Assembly: GCA_002433075.1 (NCBI GenBank)
Contig: DJHM01000051.1
Coordinates: forward strand, 1-22,904
Length of the DNA: 22,904 bases
Reading direction: 5' to 3'
DNA from: Latescibacteria bacterium UBA6620
GTDB taxonomy: Bacteria > Latescibacterota > UBA2968
Shown here: one piece after another, positions 15,608-22,583 of the stretch
Layout: every line of letters starts with the position of its first letter
How positions within the stretch are numbered: the first letter of the stretch is position 1
Notes under the pieces: model-generated
Told to the model about the DNA's origin: nothing
Databases searched by the model: none
What the model saw: the letters and a program-made list of their open reading frames with translations, nothing else
Position numbers and translations under genes: made by a program

Positions 15608-15643
15608 CTGGCGGTCGCGACGCTTTCACGCCGCGACCGCCAG
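15608..15643 (-). terminator. Strong stem-loop after flagellin 1 (no T-run)
   Basis: CTGGCGGTCGCG pairs perfectly with CGCGACCGCCAG (12 bp) around a 12-nt loop, 20 bp after the flagellin stop. The following bases TCTAACACC are not U-rich. It may therefore attenuate rather than stop transcription, or protect the flagellin mRNA 3' end, giving less flaG than flagellin. Confidence 0.6.
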
Positions 15644-15662
15644 GAAAGTTATCGCCCGGTTA

Positions 15663-16853
15663 TTATCCGAGCACTGACAGAGCGTTCTGCGGCAACACGT
15701 TCGCCTGAGCCAGAAGGGCCGTGCCCGACTGGATCAGAATCTGCGACCGCGTGAAGGCCGAGACTTCGGCCGCGACATCTGCGTCACGGATCGAAGACTC
15801 GGACGCCGTAATGTTCTCGATGGCGTTTTCGTTCGACCGGATGTTGAAAGCCAGTCGGTTCTGGAACGCACCGAGGTCACCACGCTGCTGAGCGACGTTC
15901 GTAATCGCCAGATCGATGTTCGAGATCGAAGACTGCGCCGTGGGCGCATCAGCGATCGTCGTGCTTCCGAGGTTCAGGATCGTGCCGGTCGCACGCATAT
16001 CAGCGATGCTCACCTCGATTCGATGCACAGCACCGTCTCCAGGACCGACCTGGAACTGACCGCCCGCACCGGAGTCGATCTGCAGGATCGTCGTGTTCAA
16101 ATCGCCGTCACGGTAGCCGTCCGTCGCCGGGTTAATGCCTTCAGCATCCTTCAGACCGCTCAGCGTGAGCTGAACGCCCAGACGGTCGAAGTTGGCGATG
16201 ATCGAGCTGCCGGTTGCGACCACACCACCCACACCGTCCGCGTCAAGCCCGGGACCGAGGTCGATGGTCTGCGTGGCAACACCGTTGCCGAGCGTGATCT
16301 CACGATCGCCGGCCGTATCAGCGAAGATATACGTCCCGTTCGTGGCACCCGAAATCTGCTGGCCGACCACACCCGTCGTCGGCGACGCAAGCGCCGTCGA
16401 AACGGTCGGGTCGATACTCACCACGTTCCCAAATCCCGTCAGCAGGACCTGGTTGTTGTAGGACGTCACCGTCCCGATACGATCAATTTCGTTGATCAAC
16501 TGAACGTACTCCGCGTTCAGTGACTCACGGTTACTGTTGTTGAGCGTCGAAGACGAGGACTGAACGGCCAGTTCGCGCATCCGGATCAGGATCGCATTGA
16601 CTTCGTTCAGGGCGCCTTCAGCAGTCTGAATCAGGTTCGTCGCCTGTTCGGCGTTTCGAACGGCCTGGCTCAGACCGCCAAGTTCTGCTCGCATACCCTC
16701 GGACACGCTCAAACCGGCCGCGTCGTCGGCTGCACGGTTAATTCGCAGACCGGACGAGAGACGCTCGATCCGGGTTGCGAGATCCCGGTTGTTGTTGTTC
16801 AGAATCCGTCGAACGTTAATTGACGGAAGGTTCGTGTTGACTCGGAGTGGCAT
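15663..16853 (-). CDS. Flagellin 1
   Basis: Major-filament-type flagellin of 396 residues, exported by the flagellar type III system and polymerised into the filament. The conserved D0/D1 N-terminus includes TRIERLSSGLRINRAADDAA (27-46), GMRAELGGLSQAVRNAEQAT (53-72) and RMRELAVQSSSSTLNNSNRE. The C-terminus has the matching AFQNRLAF..ENI.ASES.IRDAD region and ends LAQANVLPQNALSVLG. A variable central domain (about 150-290) contains GATNGTYIFADTAG and GNGVATQTIDLG, shared with flagellin 2. The start is preceded by AAGGAGG 8 nt away. The leader is rich in hairpins (16873-16934), and its ribosome-binding-site/start region is repeated in inverted form at 17291-17309. No clear sigma-28 or sigma-54 promoter was found for it. 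Confidence 0.97.
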   Translation of the reverse strand: MPLRVNTNLPSINVRRILNNNNRDLATRIERLSSGLRINRAADDAAGLSVSEGMRAELGGLSQAVRNAEQATNLIQTAEGALNEVNAILIRMRELAVQSSSSTLNNSNRESLNAEYVQLINEIDRIGTVTSYNNQVLLTGFGNVVSIDPTVSTALASPTTGVVGQQISGATNGTYIFADTAGDREITLGNGVATQTIDLGPGLDADGVGGVVATGSSIIANFDRLGVQLTLSGLKDAEGINPATDGYRDGDLNTTILQIDSGAGGQFQVGPGDGAVHRIEVSIADMRATGTILNLGSTTIADAPTAQSSISNIDLAITNVAQQRGDLGAFQNRLAFNIRSNENAIENITASESSIRDADVAAEVSAFTRSQILIQSGTALLAQANVLPQNALSVLG

Positions 16854-17309
16854 TGCAAAAACCTCCTTGTTTGTCTCAAAAACCTGAGACCGTTACGGCA
16901 TCCTTGCCGAGGACCGGTCCGTGGGAAACCGGTCAAGATTGGTCAGGGGACTCTACAGCAAAAACACGAAAAAGCCGAAAATCGACCCAAATCCCTAACG
17001 AATAGCCTGATTGCTTCACCTCCTTAAACTGGCCAAGTTATGTAGATATTGGTTGTGCCTTTTGTCTATGTATCGACAGACGCAGAAACAACCTTTAACC
17101 ATTTTGGCCAGTTGGAGGCACAATTCGGCAGGGTTGGCGACTCCGGTTAGAGTCCCCGATGCCTGGAGGATCGCAGCCACCGGTCGAGTTGTCAGAGAGC
17201 GTTTTCTTCCCTCTGTGAAAGCTCCTTTTCAAGGCGAGAAAAGTTTCTGGTTAAAAATCGAGGCCAGGTTTCCCACGGACAGGCGTGTTTAGGAGGTTTT
17301 CGCAATGCC
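16849..17309. repeat. Imperfect inverted duplication of the flagellin 1 leader
   Basis: Four blocks occur in the same order on the two strands, diverging from a centre near 17075. Outer block: 16849-16867 versus 17291-17309, 18 of 19 bp, covering AAACCTCCT (ribosome-binding site) and the start ATGCC. Second: GTCCGTGGGAAACC at 16917-16930 versus its exact complement at 17267-17280. Third: GGGGACTCTA at 16946-16955 versus 17148-17157. Fourth: AACTGGCCAA at 17027-17036 versus 17104-17113, each followed by GGAGG on its own strand. The plus-strand copy ends in a good ribosome-binding site and ATG at 17305, but the frame closes after 14 codons and no flagellin-like sequence follows. Confidence 0.75.
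16873..16934 (-). other. Three tandem hairpins in the flagellin 1 leader, one CsrA-site-like
   Basis: Reading towards the gene: GACCGGT-N9-ACCGGTC (16912-16934), CGGCA-AGGA-TGCCG (16896-16909) and GTCTCA-N6-TGAGAC (16873-16890). The ribosome-binding site CAAGGAGG follows. The middle hairpin shows CAAGGATG with AGGA in the loop, as in CsrA/RsmA sites, and the ribosome-binding site itself is a second AAGGA element. CsrA control of flagellin translation is known (hag in Bacillus); its use here is inferred. Confidence 0.5.
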
Positions 17310-17604
17310 CACCGGGCCCACTTTCCAGGAACTTCTTTGGTTAACTTAGTATAACTTCATATACCAAGTATCGCCCACTTCAGGCTTTCACTTTAGGCTT
17401 TTCTTCAGATATCCGACCAGATCGAGCGAAGATTTCCCGAACGGAACCTGACGAACAGTATCATACCCGCTCAGCAGAATCTCTCAGATCCCGGGCTTGG
17501 GCCTGAAAAACGGGAGATCTCGCCCGCGATCGGTCCTGGATGACTGTCTGTGGCTGTTCCGAAGCATCTTCACCTCATTCATTTATAATGCCGACCCCGT
17601 GACC
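17310..17604. other. Non-coding stretch between the inverted leader copy and flagellin 2
   Basis: About 295 bp with no convincing gene on either strand. A partial dyad around AGATCCCGGG and CGGGAGATCT (about 17487-17520), about 80-120 bp after the flagellin 2 stop, might end that transcript but has no T-run. No recognisable flagellin remnant follows the plus-strand ATG at 17305. Confidence 0.4.
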
Positions 17605-18759
17605 TTACTGCAGGAGCGACAATGCCGTCTGCGGCAGCGCATTAGCCTGCGCAAGAACGGCCGTGGCGGCCTGTGTCAGGATCTGGGCTCGGGTAAACTC
17701 CGAAACCTCAGAGGCGACATCCGCGTCACGGATCGAGGATTCAGAGGCCTGGATGTTCTCGATCGCGTTGTTGGCAGAAGCGACCGTAAAAGCCAGTCTG
17801 TTCTGGATCGCCCCAATATTCGCTCGCTTTGATGCCACTCGCTCGATCGCCAGATCCAGCTGTGACATCGAGCTTCTTGCACTCTCGAGCGTCGCGATCG
17901 ACGTCACATTCAGGTTGAGTTCGGGCCCGCTGGCTCGCATATCGTCCAGTCCAAATTCGATCCGATCGACGACCTTGTCGTCAGGCCCCACCTGGAAAGA
18001 TCCCCCCGTACCATTCTCGACCACGATCGTTTGACCATCCAGATCGCCGTCTCGATACCGGCTGTCCAGGTTCAAGATCACGCCGACCCGGTCAAAGTTC
18101 GCGACGGCCGTCGTGCCGGTCGCCACGACCCCGCCTACAGCGTCATTGTCCAGGATCGACCCGATGTCGATCGTCTGGGTCGCCACGCCGTTTCCGACCG
18201 TAATCTGATTGTCGTTCGCGTTGTTGTCGATGAACACGTAAGTGCTTGCTGTAGCGCCCGAAAGCGTCACCCCTGCGACACCCGTGGTCGCACTGGCGGT
18301 TAGGGCCGTCGACTGCGATTCGCTGATCGTATTCCCGAAGCCCGTCAGAAGCACGGTATTGTTGTAGGAAGTCGCGAGAGCCACACGGTCGATTTCGGCC
18401 ACAAGCTGTGCGAACTCGGCCTGAAGGTTTTCCCGGTTTGTGTTGTTGACCGTCGACGAGGCCGCCTGAACCGCCAATTCCCGCATTCTGACGAGCATCG
18501 CCGAGACCTGGTTCAATGCGCCCTCGGCCACCTGGGAAAGGTTGGTGGCCTGTTCGGCATTCCTCACGCCCTGGGTCAGCCCACCGATCTCGGCGCGCAT
18601 TCCTTCACTGATCGCAAGGCCGGCTGCATCGTCGGCTCCGCGGTTGATCCGCAACCCTGTCGACAGGCGTTCGATACGCGTGGCCAACGTACGGCTGTTC
18701 ACACCCAGTGCTCGCCTGGCGGTGATCGCCGTGATGTTGTTGTTTACACGAAGCGGCAT
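17605..18759 (-). CDS. Flagellin 2
   Basis: Second flagellin, 384 residues, clearly paralogous to flagellin 1: both begin MPLRVN and share TRIERLS.GLRINR.ADDAAGL, NAEQATNL, RMRELAVQ, VLLTGFGN and the central GNGVATQTID.G. It ends LAQANALPQTALSLLQ. The N-terminal (1-140) and C-terminal (about 295-384) D0/D1 halves are conserved and the centre is shorter than in flagellin 1. The ATG is preceded by GAGGAG 8 nt away. A near-perfect sigma-54 promoter lies about 95-110 bp upstream, and the leader holds a hairpin with an AGGA loop. It lies just after the glycosyltransferase gene, separated by a terminator. Having two flagellins with different promoters suggests filaments of mixed or ordered composition. 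Confidence 0.97.
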   Translation of the reverse strand: MPLRVNNNITAITARRALGVNSRTLATRIERLSTGLRINRGADDAAGLAISEGMRAEIGGLTQGVRNAEQATNLSQVAEGALNQVSAMLVRMRELAVQAASSTVNNTNRENLQAEFAQLVAEIDRVALATSYNNTVLLTGFGNTISESQSTALTASATTGVAGVTLSGATASTYVFIDNNANDNQITVGNGVATQTIDIGSILDNDAVGGVVATGTTAVANFDRVGVILNLDSRYRDGDLDGQTIVVENGTGGSFQVGPDDKVVDRIEFGLDDMRASGPELNLNVTSIATLESARSSMSQLDLAIERVASKRANIGAIQNRLAFTVASANNAIENIQASESSIRDADVASEVSEFTRAQILTQAATAVLAQANALPQTALSLLQ

Positions 18760-18812
18760 AAATCTGACTCCTCAGGGGATTCGGGTCTCCCTCCACCCGG
18801 AACTCGGGCGTT

Positions 18813-18824
18813 GCGATCCTTCGC
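18813..18824 (-). other. AGGA-loop hairpin in the flagellin 2 leader
   Basis: GCGA-AGGA-TCGC, a 4-bp stem with an AGGA loop, lies about 39 nt upstream of the GAGGAG ribosome-binding site. It resembles the hairpin in the flagellin 1 leader and a CsrA-binding element. A CCCG-N5-CGGG stem at 18796-18808 lies between it and the ribosome-binding site. Confidence 0.4.
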
Positions 18825-18851
18825 GGGGATACCGATACGCCTAACCCTTTC

Positions 18852-18866
18852 GCAATGCCTGTGCCA
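18852..18866 (-). promoter_or_regulatory. Sigma-54 promoter of flagellin 2
   Basis: TGGCACAGGCATTGC matches the -24/-12 consensus TGGCAC-N5-TTGC at every fixed position, including exact spacing. The predicted start of transcription is near 18841, giving a leader of about 80 nt. An enhancer-binding activator of the FlrC/FleR type would be expected to act on it. Confidence 0.85.
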
Positions 18867-18893
18867 CGCATTTCGCTTCGCCCAGATCATACC

Positions 18894-18920
18894 ATAAACG
18901 AATTATTATCAATAGTTTAT
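18894..18920. promoter_or_regulatory. AT-rich dyad upstream of the sigma-54 promoter
   Basis: ATAAAC-N15-GTTTAT is an interrupted dyad in an AT-rich patch about 28-55 bp upstream of the -24 element. It could be an enhancer or IHF-type site; the assignment is speculative. Confidence 0.3.
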
Positions 18921-18976
18921 GCGTATTCATCGATTAACACATCCCGACTCACCGGGGGAAGAGATTTCCCAACGAA

Positions 18977-19015
18977 GAAAAAAAATGCTCCGACGGGAGA
19001 ATCCCGCCGGAGCAT
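18977..19015 (-). terminator. Rho-independent terminator after the glycosyltransferase gene
   Basis: ATGCTCCGACGGGA pairs with TCCCGCCGGAGCAT (one mismatch) around a 3-nt loop. On the minus strand it is followed by a run of eight or nine T residues. It separates the glycan genes from flagellin 2. Confidence 0.93.
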
Positions 19016-19038
19016 ATAACTGCTTGTAGACGTGAGAG

Positions 19039-22005
19039 TTAGCCCGACATCCCCGCAGATGCGCTTTCGAGTGTCTGCACCTGTCTCGCGCACATTTGGG
19101 CGGATTCGGTCGCCCCCATCGCGGAGTAGCTTGCGCCCAGTTTTCGGAACAGCTCGGGCTCGGTTGGAAACGTCTGAATCAAGGACTCATAGACCTCTAC
19201 CGCGAGCCAGGTCTGACCCGTCACGGTATAGATCTCAGCCAGTTGCAACCCATAATGAACGGCGCTGGGATCAGAAAGGTAGGCAGCCAGGTACGCGAGT
19301 CGGGCGCAGGGAACCAGGTTCTTTTCGATCAGCATTCGTCCCGATTCTGCCAGGAGTTGGGCCAGCGTTTCTCTGGTGACCCCTTCCGGAAGGCCGTTGC
19401 CCAGCCCCCCATCGTAGACCGAGGCCAGAATCGTAGGCAGAAGCTCAGATGCCACCTCTGTATCCTGCATCCCGCACCGCGCAGCGCAGAGTCCAAGGTC
19501 GATGTCCAGCATTCCGGGCCTGATCGCTCTGGACGCATCGAAAGCTTCCGCGGCGTCCTGGAAGCGGCTTTGATCGATCATCAGATGCCCGAGGTTGCTG
19601 TGTGCTTCGAAAGCAGCGGCTTCGAACGTTGCCGCTTTCCTGTAGTTCGCCTCTGCTTCATCAGCCAACCCCGCCCGGCGAGCCAGGAAACCCAGGTTCA
19701 GATACGGCTCGTGCATTGCTGGATCGAGGTCGCGTGCCCTGTCGAAAGCCGATCGGGCATCCTCATCCCTACCTTCCTCCAGGTAATAGGTTCCTCGATT
19801 GAACACGTGTTTGGCGTTGTCCGGATCGATTTCCAGTGCCCGGTCGAGGGCGGCCACCGCGGGCTCTCGTTTCCCCAGTTTTCTCAGGACATTTGAAAGG
19901 GCGCCGAGAGCGCCGCTCCGCTTGGGGTTGATTTCTGCGGCCGCCTCGTAGGCGTACACGGCGGCATCCAGACGGTCCAGCGCCTCCAGGATCTGGCCGC
20001 GCGAAAACCGGATGGAATACCTGAGCGCAATCGGATCGACCGCAGAGAAAGTCACCTGCTCTTCGAACGTCTCGGCCTTCTCGAGCGTCTCAAGTGCTCG
20101 CTCGTGATCTCCCAACCTGGAATAGCACTCACCCAGGGTGAGGTTCGTCATCGCATACTGATCGTCCAGGGTCTGAGCGCGAAGGAGGTGTTCCAGGGCC
20201 TTCCGGTTCTCCCCTTTCCGCATCAGACAGCGTCCCAGAAACAGGCGGGCGGTCGTCTCAATGATCAGGTTGTGGTCTTCGTTACACGCACTGTCCTCGA
20301 TAATCCGCTCGTAGTTCTCGATCGATTTGTCCAAATCGCCCCAGACATAGTAGGTCTGCGCGACGTGGGAGCGCACGATGTAGTCGTCCGGGTGCGTTTC
20401 CAGCCATCGTTCCATAATTCCGTGATACTTCTCCTGTTTCGCTCGGACGACTTCCGGGGTCGTATAGCCGGTGTGAATGATCGAAATGTCTGTCGGTTCG
20501 CACCGAATCCCCAGCTTTGCGAGCGAAGGAGTCAACTGCTCGTGAACAGGTTGAACGAATTCCACGCCCGGAACGTTTGGAAAGAGTCGAAGCTGAAGGC
20601 AGGTCACGGGCTCATATCCCCGATCGTCCAGCACGAAGAAGTAGGCAGTCTCCCCGCCTTTTCCTCGCGCCATCGCCTCACGAATCCGGGGGTGCATCTC
20701 CCTGGGCAGGATATCATCCGGGTCCAGCCAGATAATCCAGTCGCCGGTCGCCAGCTTCAATGATTCGTTGCGGGCGGCCGACCAGTTGTCGCACCACTCG
20801 AAGTAGCCCAGGGTGGCACCGAAGGACTCGGCGATTTCGACTGTCCGATCGGTCGAACCCGTGTCCACCACCACGATTTCGTCCACCAGACCCTGAACGC
20901 TCTCGAGGCACCGCGGGAGACGCTCTTCCTCGTCGCGTGCGATCATACACAGTGTGAGACGTCCGCCATCCTCCATCGCGGCTTTCTCCCCCCTCTTTGC
21001 ACGCACCCGCTGCAGATTCTGTTCGATCGCCGGAACATCCGGAGCAAGGGCTCGAGCTTGTTCGTAGAGACGCTCCGCGTCGTCGAGTGATCCTTCACGC
21101 AAGTAGATCGTGCCCAGGTTGTTCATCGCCTGAAAGCAGGCCCCGTCGATCTCAATGGCCTTTGCGCAGAACCGCTTCGCATCTGCATTCCTGCTCAGCT
21201 GCCCCGCGAGGTCACCGGCCACGAGATAGGCAAAGGAGGGCCGCACGTAGGGCCCCGGGTCCGTTCCGGCCTCGAGCAACTCCAGACAACGAGCGATCGC
21301 TCCCTCGGCCGATTCCAGCTGGCTGTCGTCTCGAAGTGCGAGCGCGAGCTCGTATTGTGCGGCAACACTGTCGGGCATTTTCAGCGCCTTGTTCCGCGCC
21401 GTCATTGCATACTGTGCCGTGGGGCGTTCCTTTTCGACATATCCATAGTGATGCACGGGCACGCCCAGGTCGTCGATTGTTTCTCCCGCCCGTTCGACCG
21501 ACGCCTCCACCAGTTCGTGCAACGCCCCCTCGAACCGGATTCTGTCGTCATTCTTAAACAAACGCACCTTCGTCGTCGGGAACCACCCTTTGTAATCCTT
21601 TTCCTCGTCGTACTCGCCCTGCGACGCAACAAAACCGACCCGATGGGGATCTCGGGCATAGTTCCTCGTCGTCAACCGGTAGCCTCCTACACGATTTCGC
21701 CGCATCGCTCCCCGGAGCCGACCCCAGTCACGATCCGCGACCACTTCGTCGCAGTCGAGAACCAGCACCCAATCACGGGTGGCGGTTTGGAGCGAGACGT
21801 TCCTGGCCGCCGCGAAATCGTCCACCCATTCGAAGGGGGTCACGATCGCTCCCGCTGCCTCGGCGACCGCCAAGGTGTCGTCCGACGAGCCCGTATCTAC
21901 GACAACGATCTCGTCAACGTGGGATGCGGCGCTCTGGAGACACTGCTTCAGGAATGGCGCTTCGTCCCTGGCGATCATACAGAGGGAGAGTGTGGGTTCG
22001 GGCAT
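19039..22005 (-). CDS. Tandem GT2-type glycosyltransferase with TPR repeats (probable flagellin glycosyltransferase)
   Basis: A 988-residue cytosolic protein with two homologous GT-A domains. The first (about 6-190) starts LSLCMIARDEAPFLKQC with VVVDTGSSDDT and an LDCDEVV metal motif (Asp84, Asp86). The second (about 349-515) starts LTLCMIARDEEERLPRC with VVVDTGSTDRT and LDPDDIL (Asp428, Asp430). TPR helices follow each domain: about 210-340, and a long array about 520-970 including ALDRALEIDPDNAKHVFNRG and HEPYLNLGFLARRAGLADEA. TPR-fused GT2 enzymes are known in O-linked protein glycosylation. The position between sugar-nucleotide genes and a flagellin gene suggests it decorates flagellin before export, with TPRs holding the acceptor. 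No signal peptide is seen. The ATG is preceded by GAGGAAAC. Donor sugar and acceptor are inferred, not shown. Confidence 0.88.
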   Translation of the reverse strand: MPEPTLSLCMIARDEAPFLKQCLQSAASHVDEIVVVDTGSSDDTLAVAEAAGAIVTPFEWVDDFAAARNVSLQTATRDWVLVLDCDEVVADRDWGRLRGAMRRNRVGGYRLTTRNYARDPHRVGFVASQGEYDEEKDYKGWFPTTKVRLFKNDDRIRFEGALHELVEASVERAGETIDDLGVPVHHYGYVEKERPTAQYAMTARNKALKMPDSVAAQYELALALRDDSQLESAEGAIARCLELLEAGTDPGPYVRPSFAYLVAGDLAGQLSRNADAKRFCAKAIEIDGACFQAMNNLGTIYLREGSLDDAERLYEQARALAPDVPAIEQNLQRVRAKRGEKAAMEDGGRLTLCMIARDEEERLPRCLESVQGLVDEIVVVDTGSTDRTVEIAESFGATLGYFEWCDNWSAARNESLKLATGDWIIWLDPDDILPREMHPRIREAMARGKGGETAYFFVLDDRGYEPVTCLQLRLFPNVPGVEFVQPVHEQLTPSLAKLGIRCEPTDISIIHTGYTTPEVVRAKQEKYHGIMERWLETHPDDYIVRSHVAQTYYVWGDLDKSIENYERIIEDSACNEDHNLIIETTARLFLGRCLMRKGENRKALEHLLRAQTLDDQYAMTNLTLGECYSRLGDHERALETLEKAETFEEQVTFSAVDPIALRYSIRFSRGQILEALDRLDAAVYAYEAAAEINPKRSGALGALSNVLRKLGKREPAVAALDRALEIDPDNAKHVFNRGTYYLEEGRDEDARSAFDRARDLDPAMHEPYLNLGFLARRAGLADEAEANYRKAATFEAAAFEAHSNLGHLMIDQSRFQDAAEAFDASRAIRPGMLDIDLGLCAARCGMQDTEVASELLPTILASVYDGGLGNGLPEGVTRETLAQLLAESGRMLIEKNLVPCARLAYLAAYLSDPSAVHYGLQLAEIYTVTGQTWLAVEVYESLIQTFPTEPELFRKLGASYSAMGATESAQMCARQVQTLESASAGMSG

Positions 22006-22043
22006 GTTTCCTCGAAGTTGGCTACGAAATCTATTTTGGTTGT

Positions 22044-22583
22044 CTATTTTGTTATGGCCGCCATCAGAGTCACATCGATAAACCGGTCTCCCTGGAGAAG
22101 GGCATCACGCAACACACCCTCGTGCTCGAAACCACACTTCTCGAGACACCGGATCATCTGAGGATTTTTGGAGAAAGGCGTCGAGATCACCTTGTGCATC
22201 CCCACACCGAATGCGTGGTCCCGCATCAAAGAGATCGCTTCGCCCCCCAGACCCCGGCCCCTGGCGTCTTCGGGTCCCAGTGTGATATGGAGGTCGCAGC
22301 CTCGGTGAATCGGGTCCAGGTTTCTGAGGATTCCAATCCCGATCGGACGTTCCTCCCGATCGCTGATCCCGAAAACGACAGACCGATCGTGATGCAGATC
22401 GGTCTCTATGGTTTGACGGAACTGTTCCTCTGTCAGCTCGGAAGGATCGTCGGAGGTAAGTTCAATCACGACGGGGTCGTTGTACCACGCCAACCCGAGA
22501 GACCAGAAGGGCCCATCGAATGGCCCGAGGCGAACGAGATCTCCTTCGATTCGGGGTCCGTTGGCCACGTCAGGCGGCCGCAC
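22044..22583 (-). CDS. GNAT-family (RimJ/RimL-like) N-acetyltransferase
   Basis: A 179-residue acetyl-CoA-dependent acetyltransferase with the GNAT core. An early LVRLGPFD segment (about 16-23) is followed by LHITLGPEDARGRGLGGEAI, carrying the R/Q-x-x-G-x-G acetyl-CoA loop (about 109-114). Further on is a KVISTPFSKNPQMIRCLEKCGF segment typical of the RimJ/RimL and SpeG branch. It overlaps the stop of the DegT-type aminotransferase gene by 14 bp and is followed by the glycosyltransferase, so all three are probably one operon. In pseudaminic-acid-type pathways a GNAT enzyme (PseH) acetylates the amino sugar made by an aminotransferase (PseC); this pair may do an analogous reaction. The GTG at 22583 is weakly supported, and a GTG near 22568 is possible. 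A ribosomal or other small-molecule substrate cannot be excluded. Confidence 0.82.
   Translation of the reverse strand: MRPPDVANGPRIEGDLVRLGPFDGPFWSLGLAWYNDPVVIELTSDDPSELTEEQFRQTIETDLHHDRSVVFGISDREERPIGIGILRNLDPIHRGCDLHITLGPEDARGRGLGGEAISLMRDHAFGVGMHKVISTPFSKNPQMIRCLEKCGFEHEGVLRDALLQGDRFIDVTLMAAITK

Noticed and set aside
16973..16990. Weak GG-N10-GC match (TTGGGTCGATTTTCGGCT) before flagellin 1, considered as a sigma-54 promoter
   Set aside because: Only the GG and GC fit; the T before GG and the conserved CAC and TT are missing. The flagellin 1 promoter is left unassigned.
17240..17262. AAAAGTTT on the plus strand as a sigma-28 -35 element for the inverted leader copy
   Set aside because: No GCCGAT-like -10 at 11 bp; the match is only to the -35.
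17011..17292. 93-codon plus-strand frame in the flagellin intergenic region
   Set aside because: No ribosome-binding site or family resemblance; it crosses the inverted leader duplication, which explains the sequence better.
17351..17363. ATAACTTCATATA, 12 of 13 bases of one loxP arm
   Set aside because: The second inverted arm at the required 8-bp distance is absent, so this is a chance half-site.
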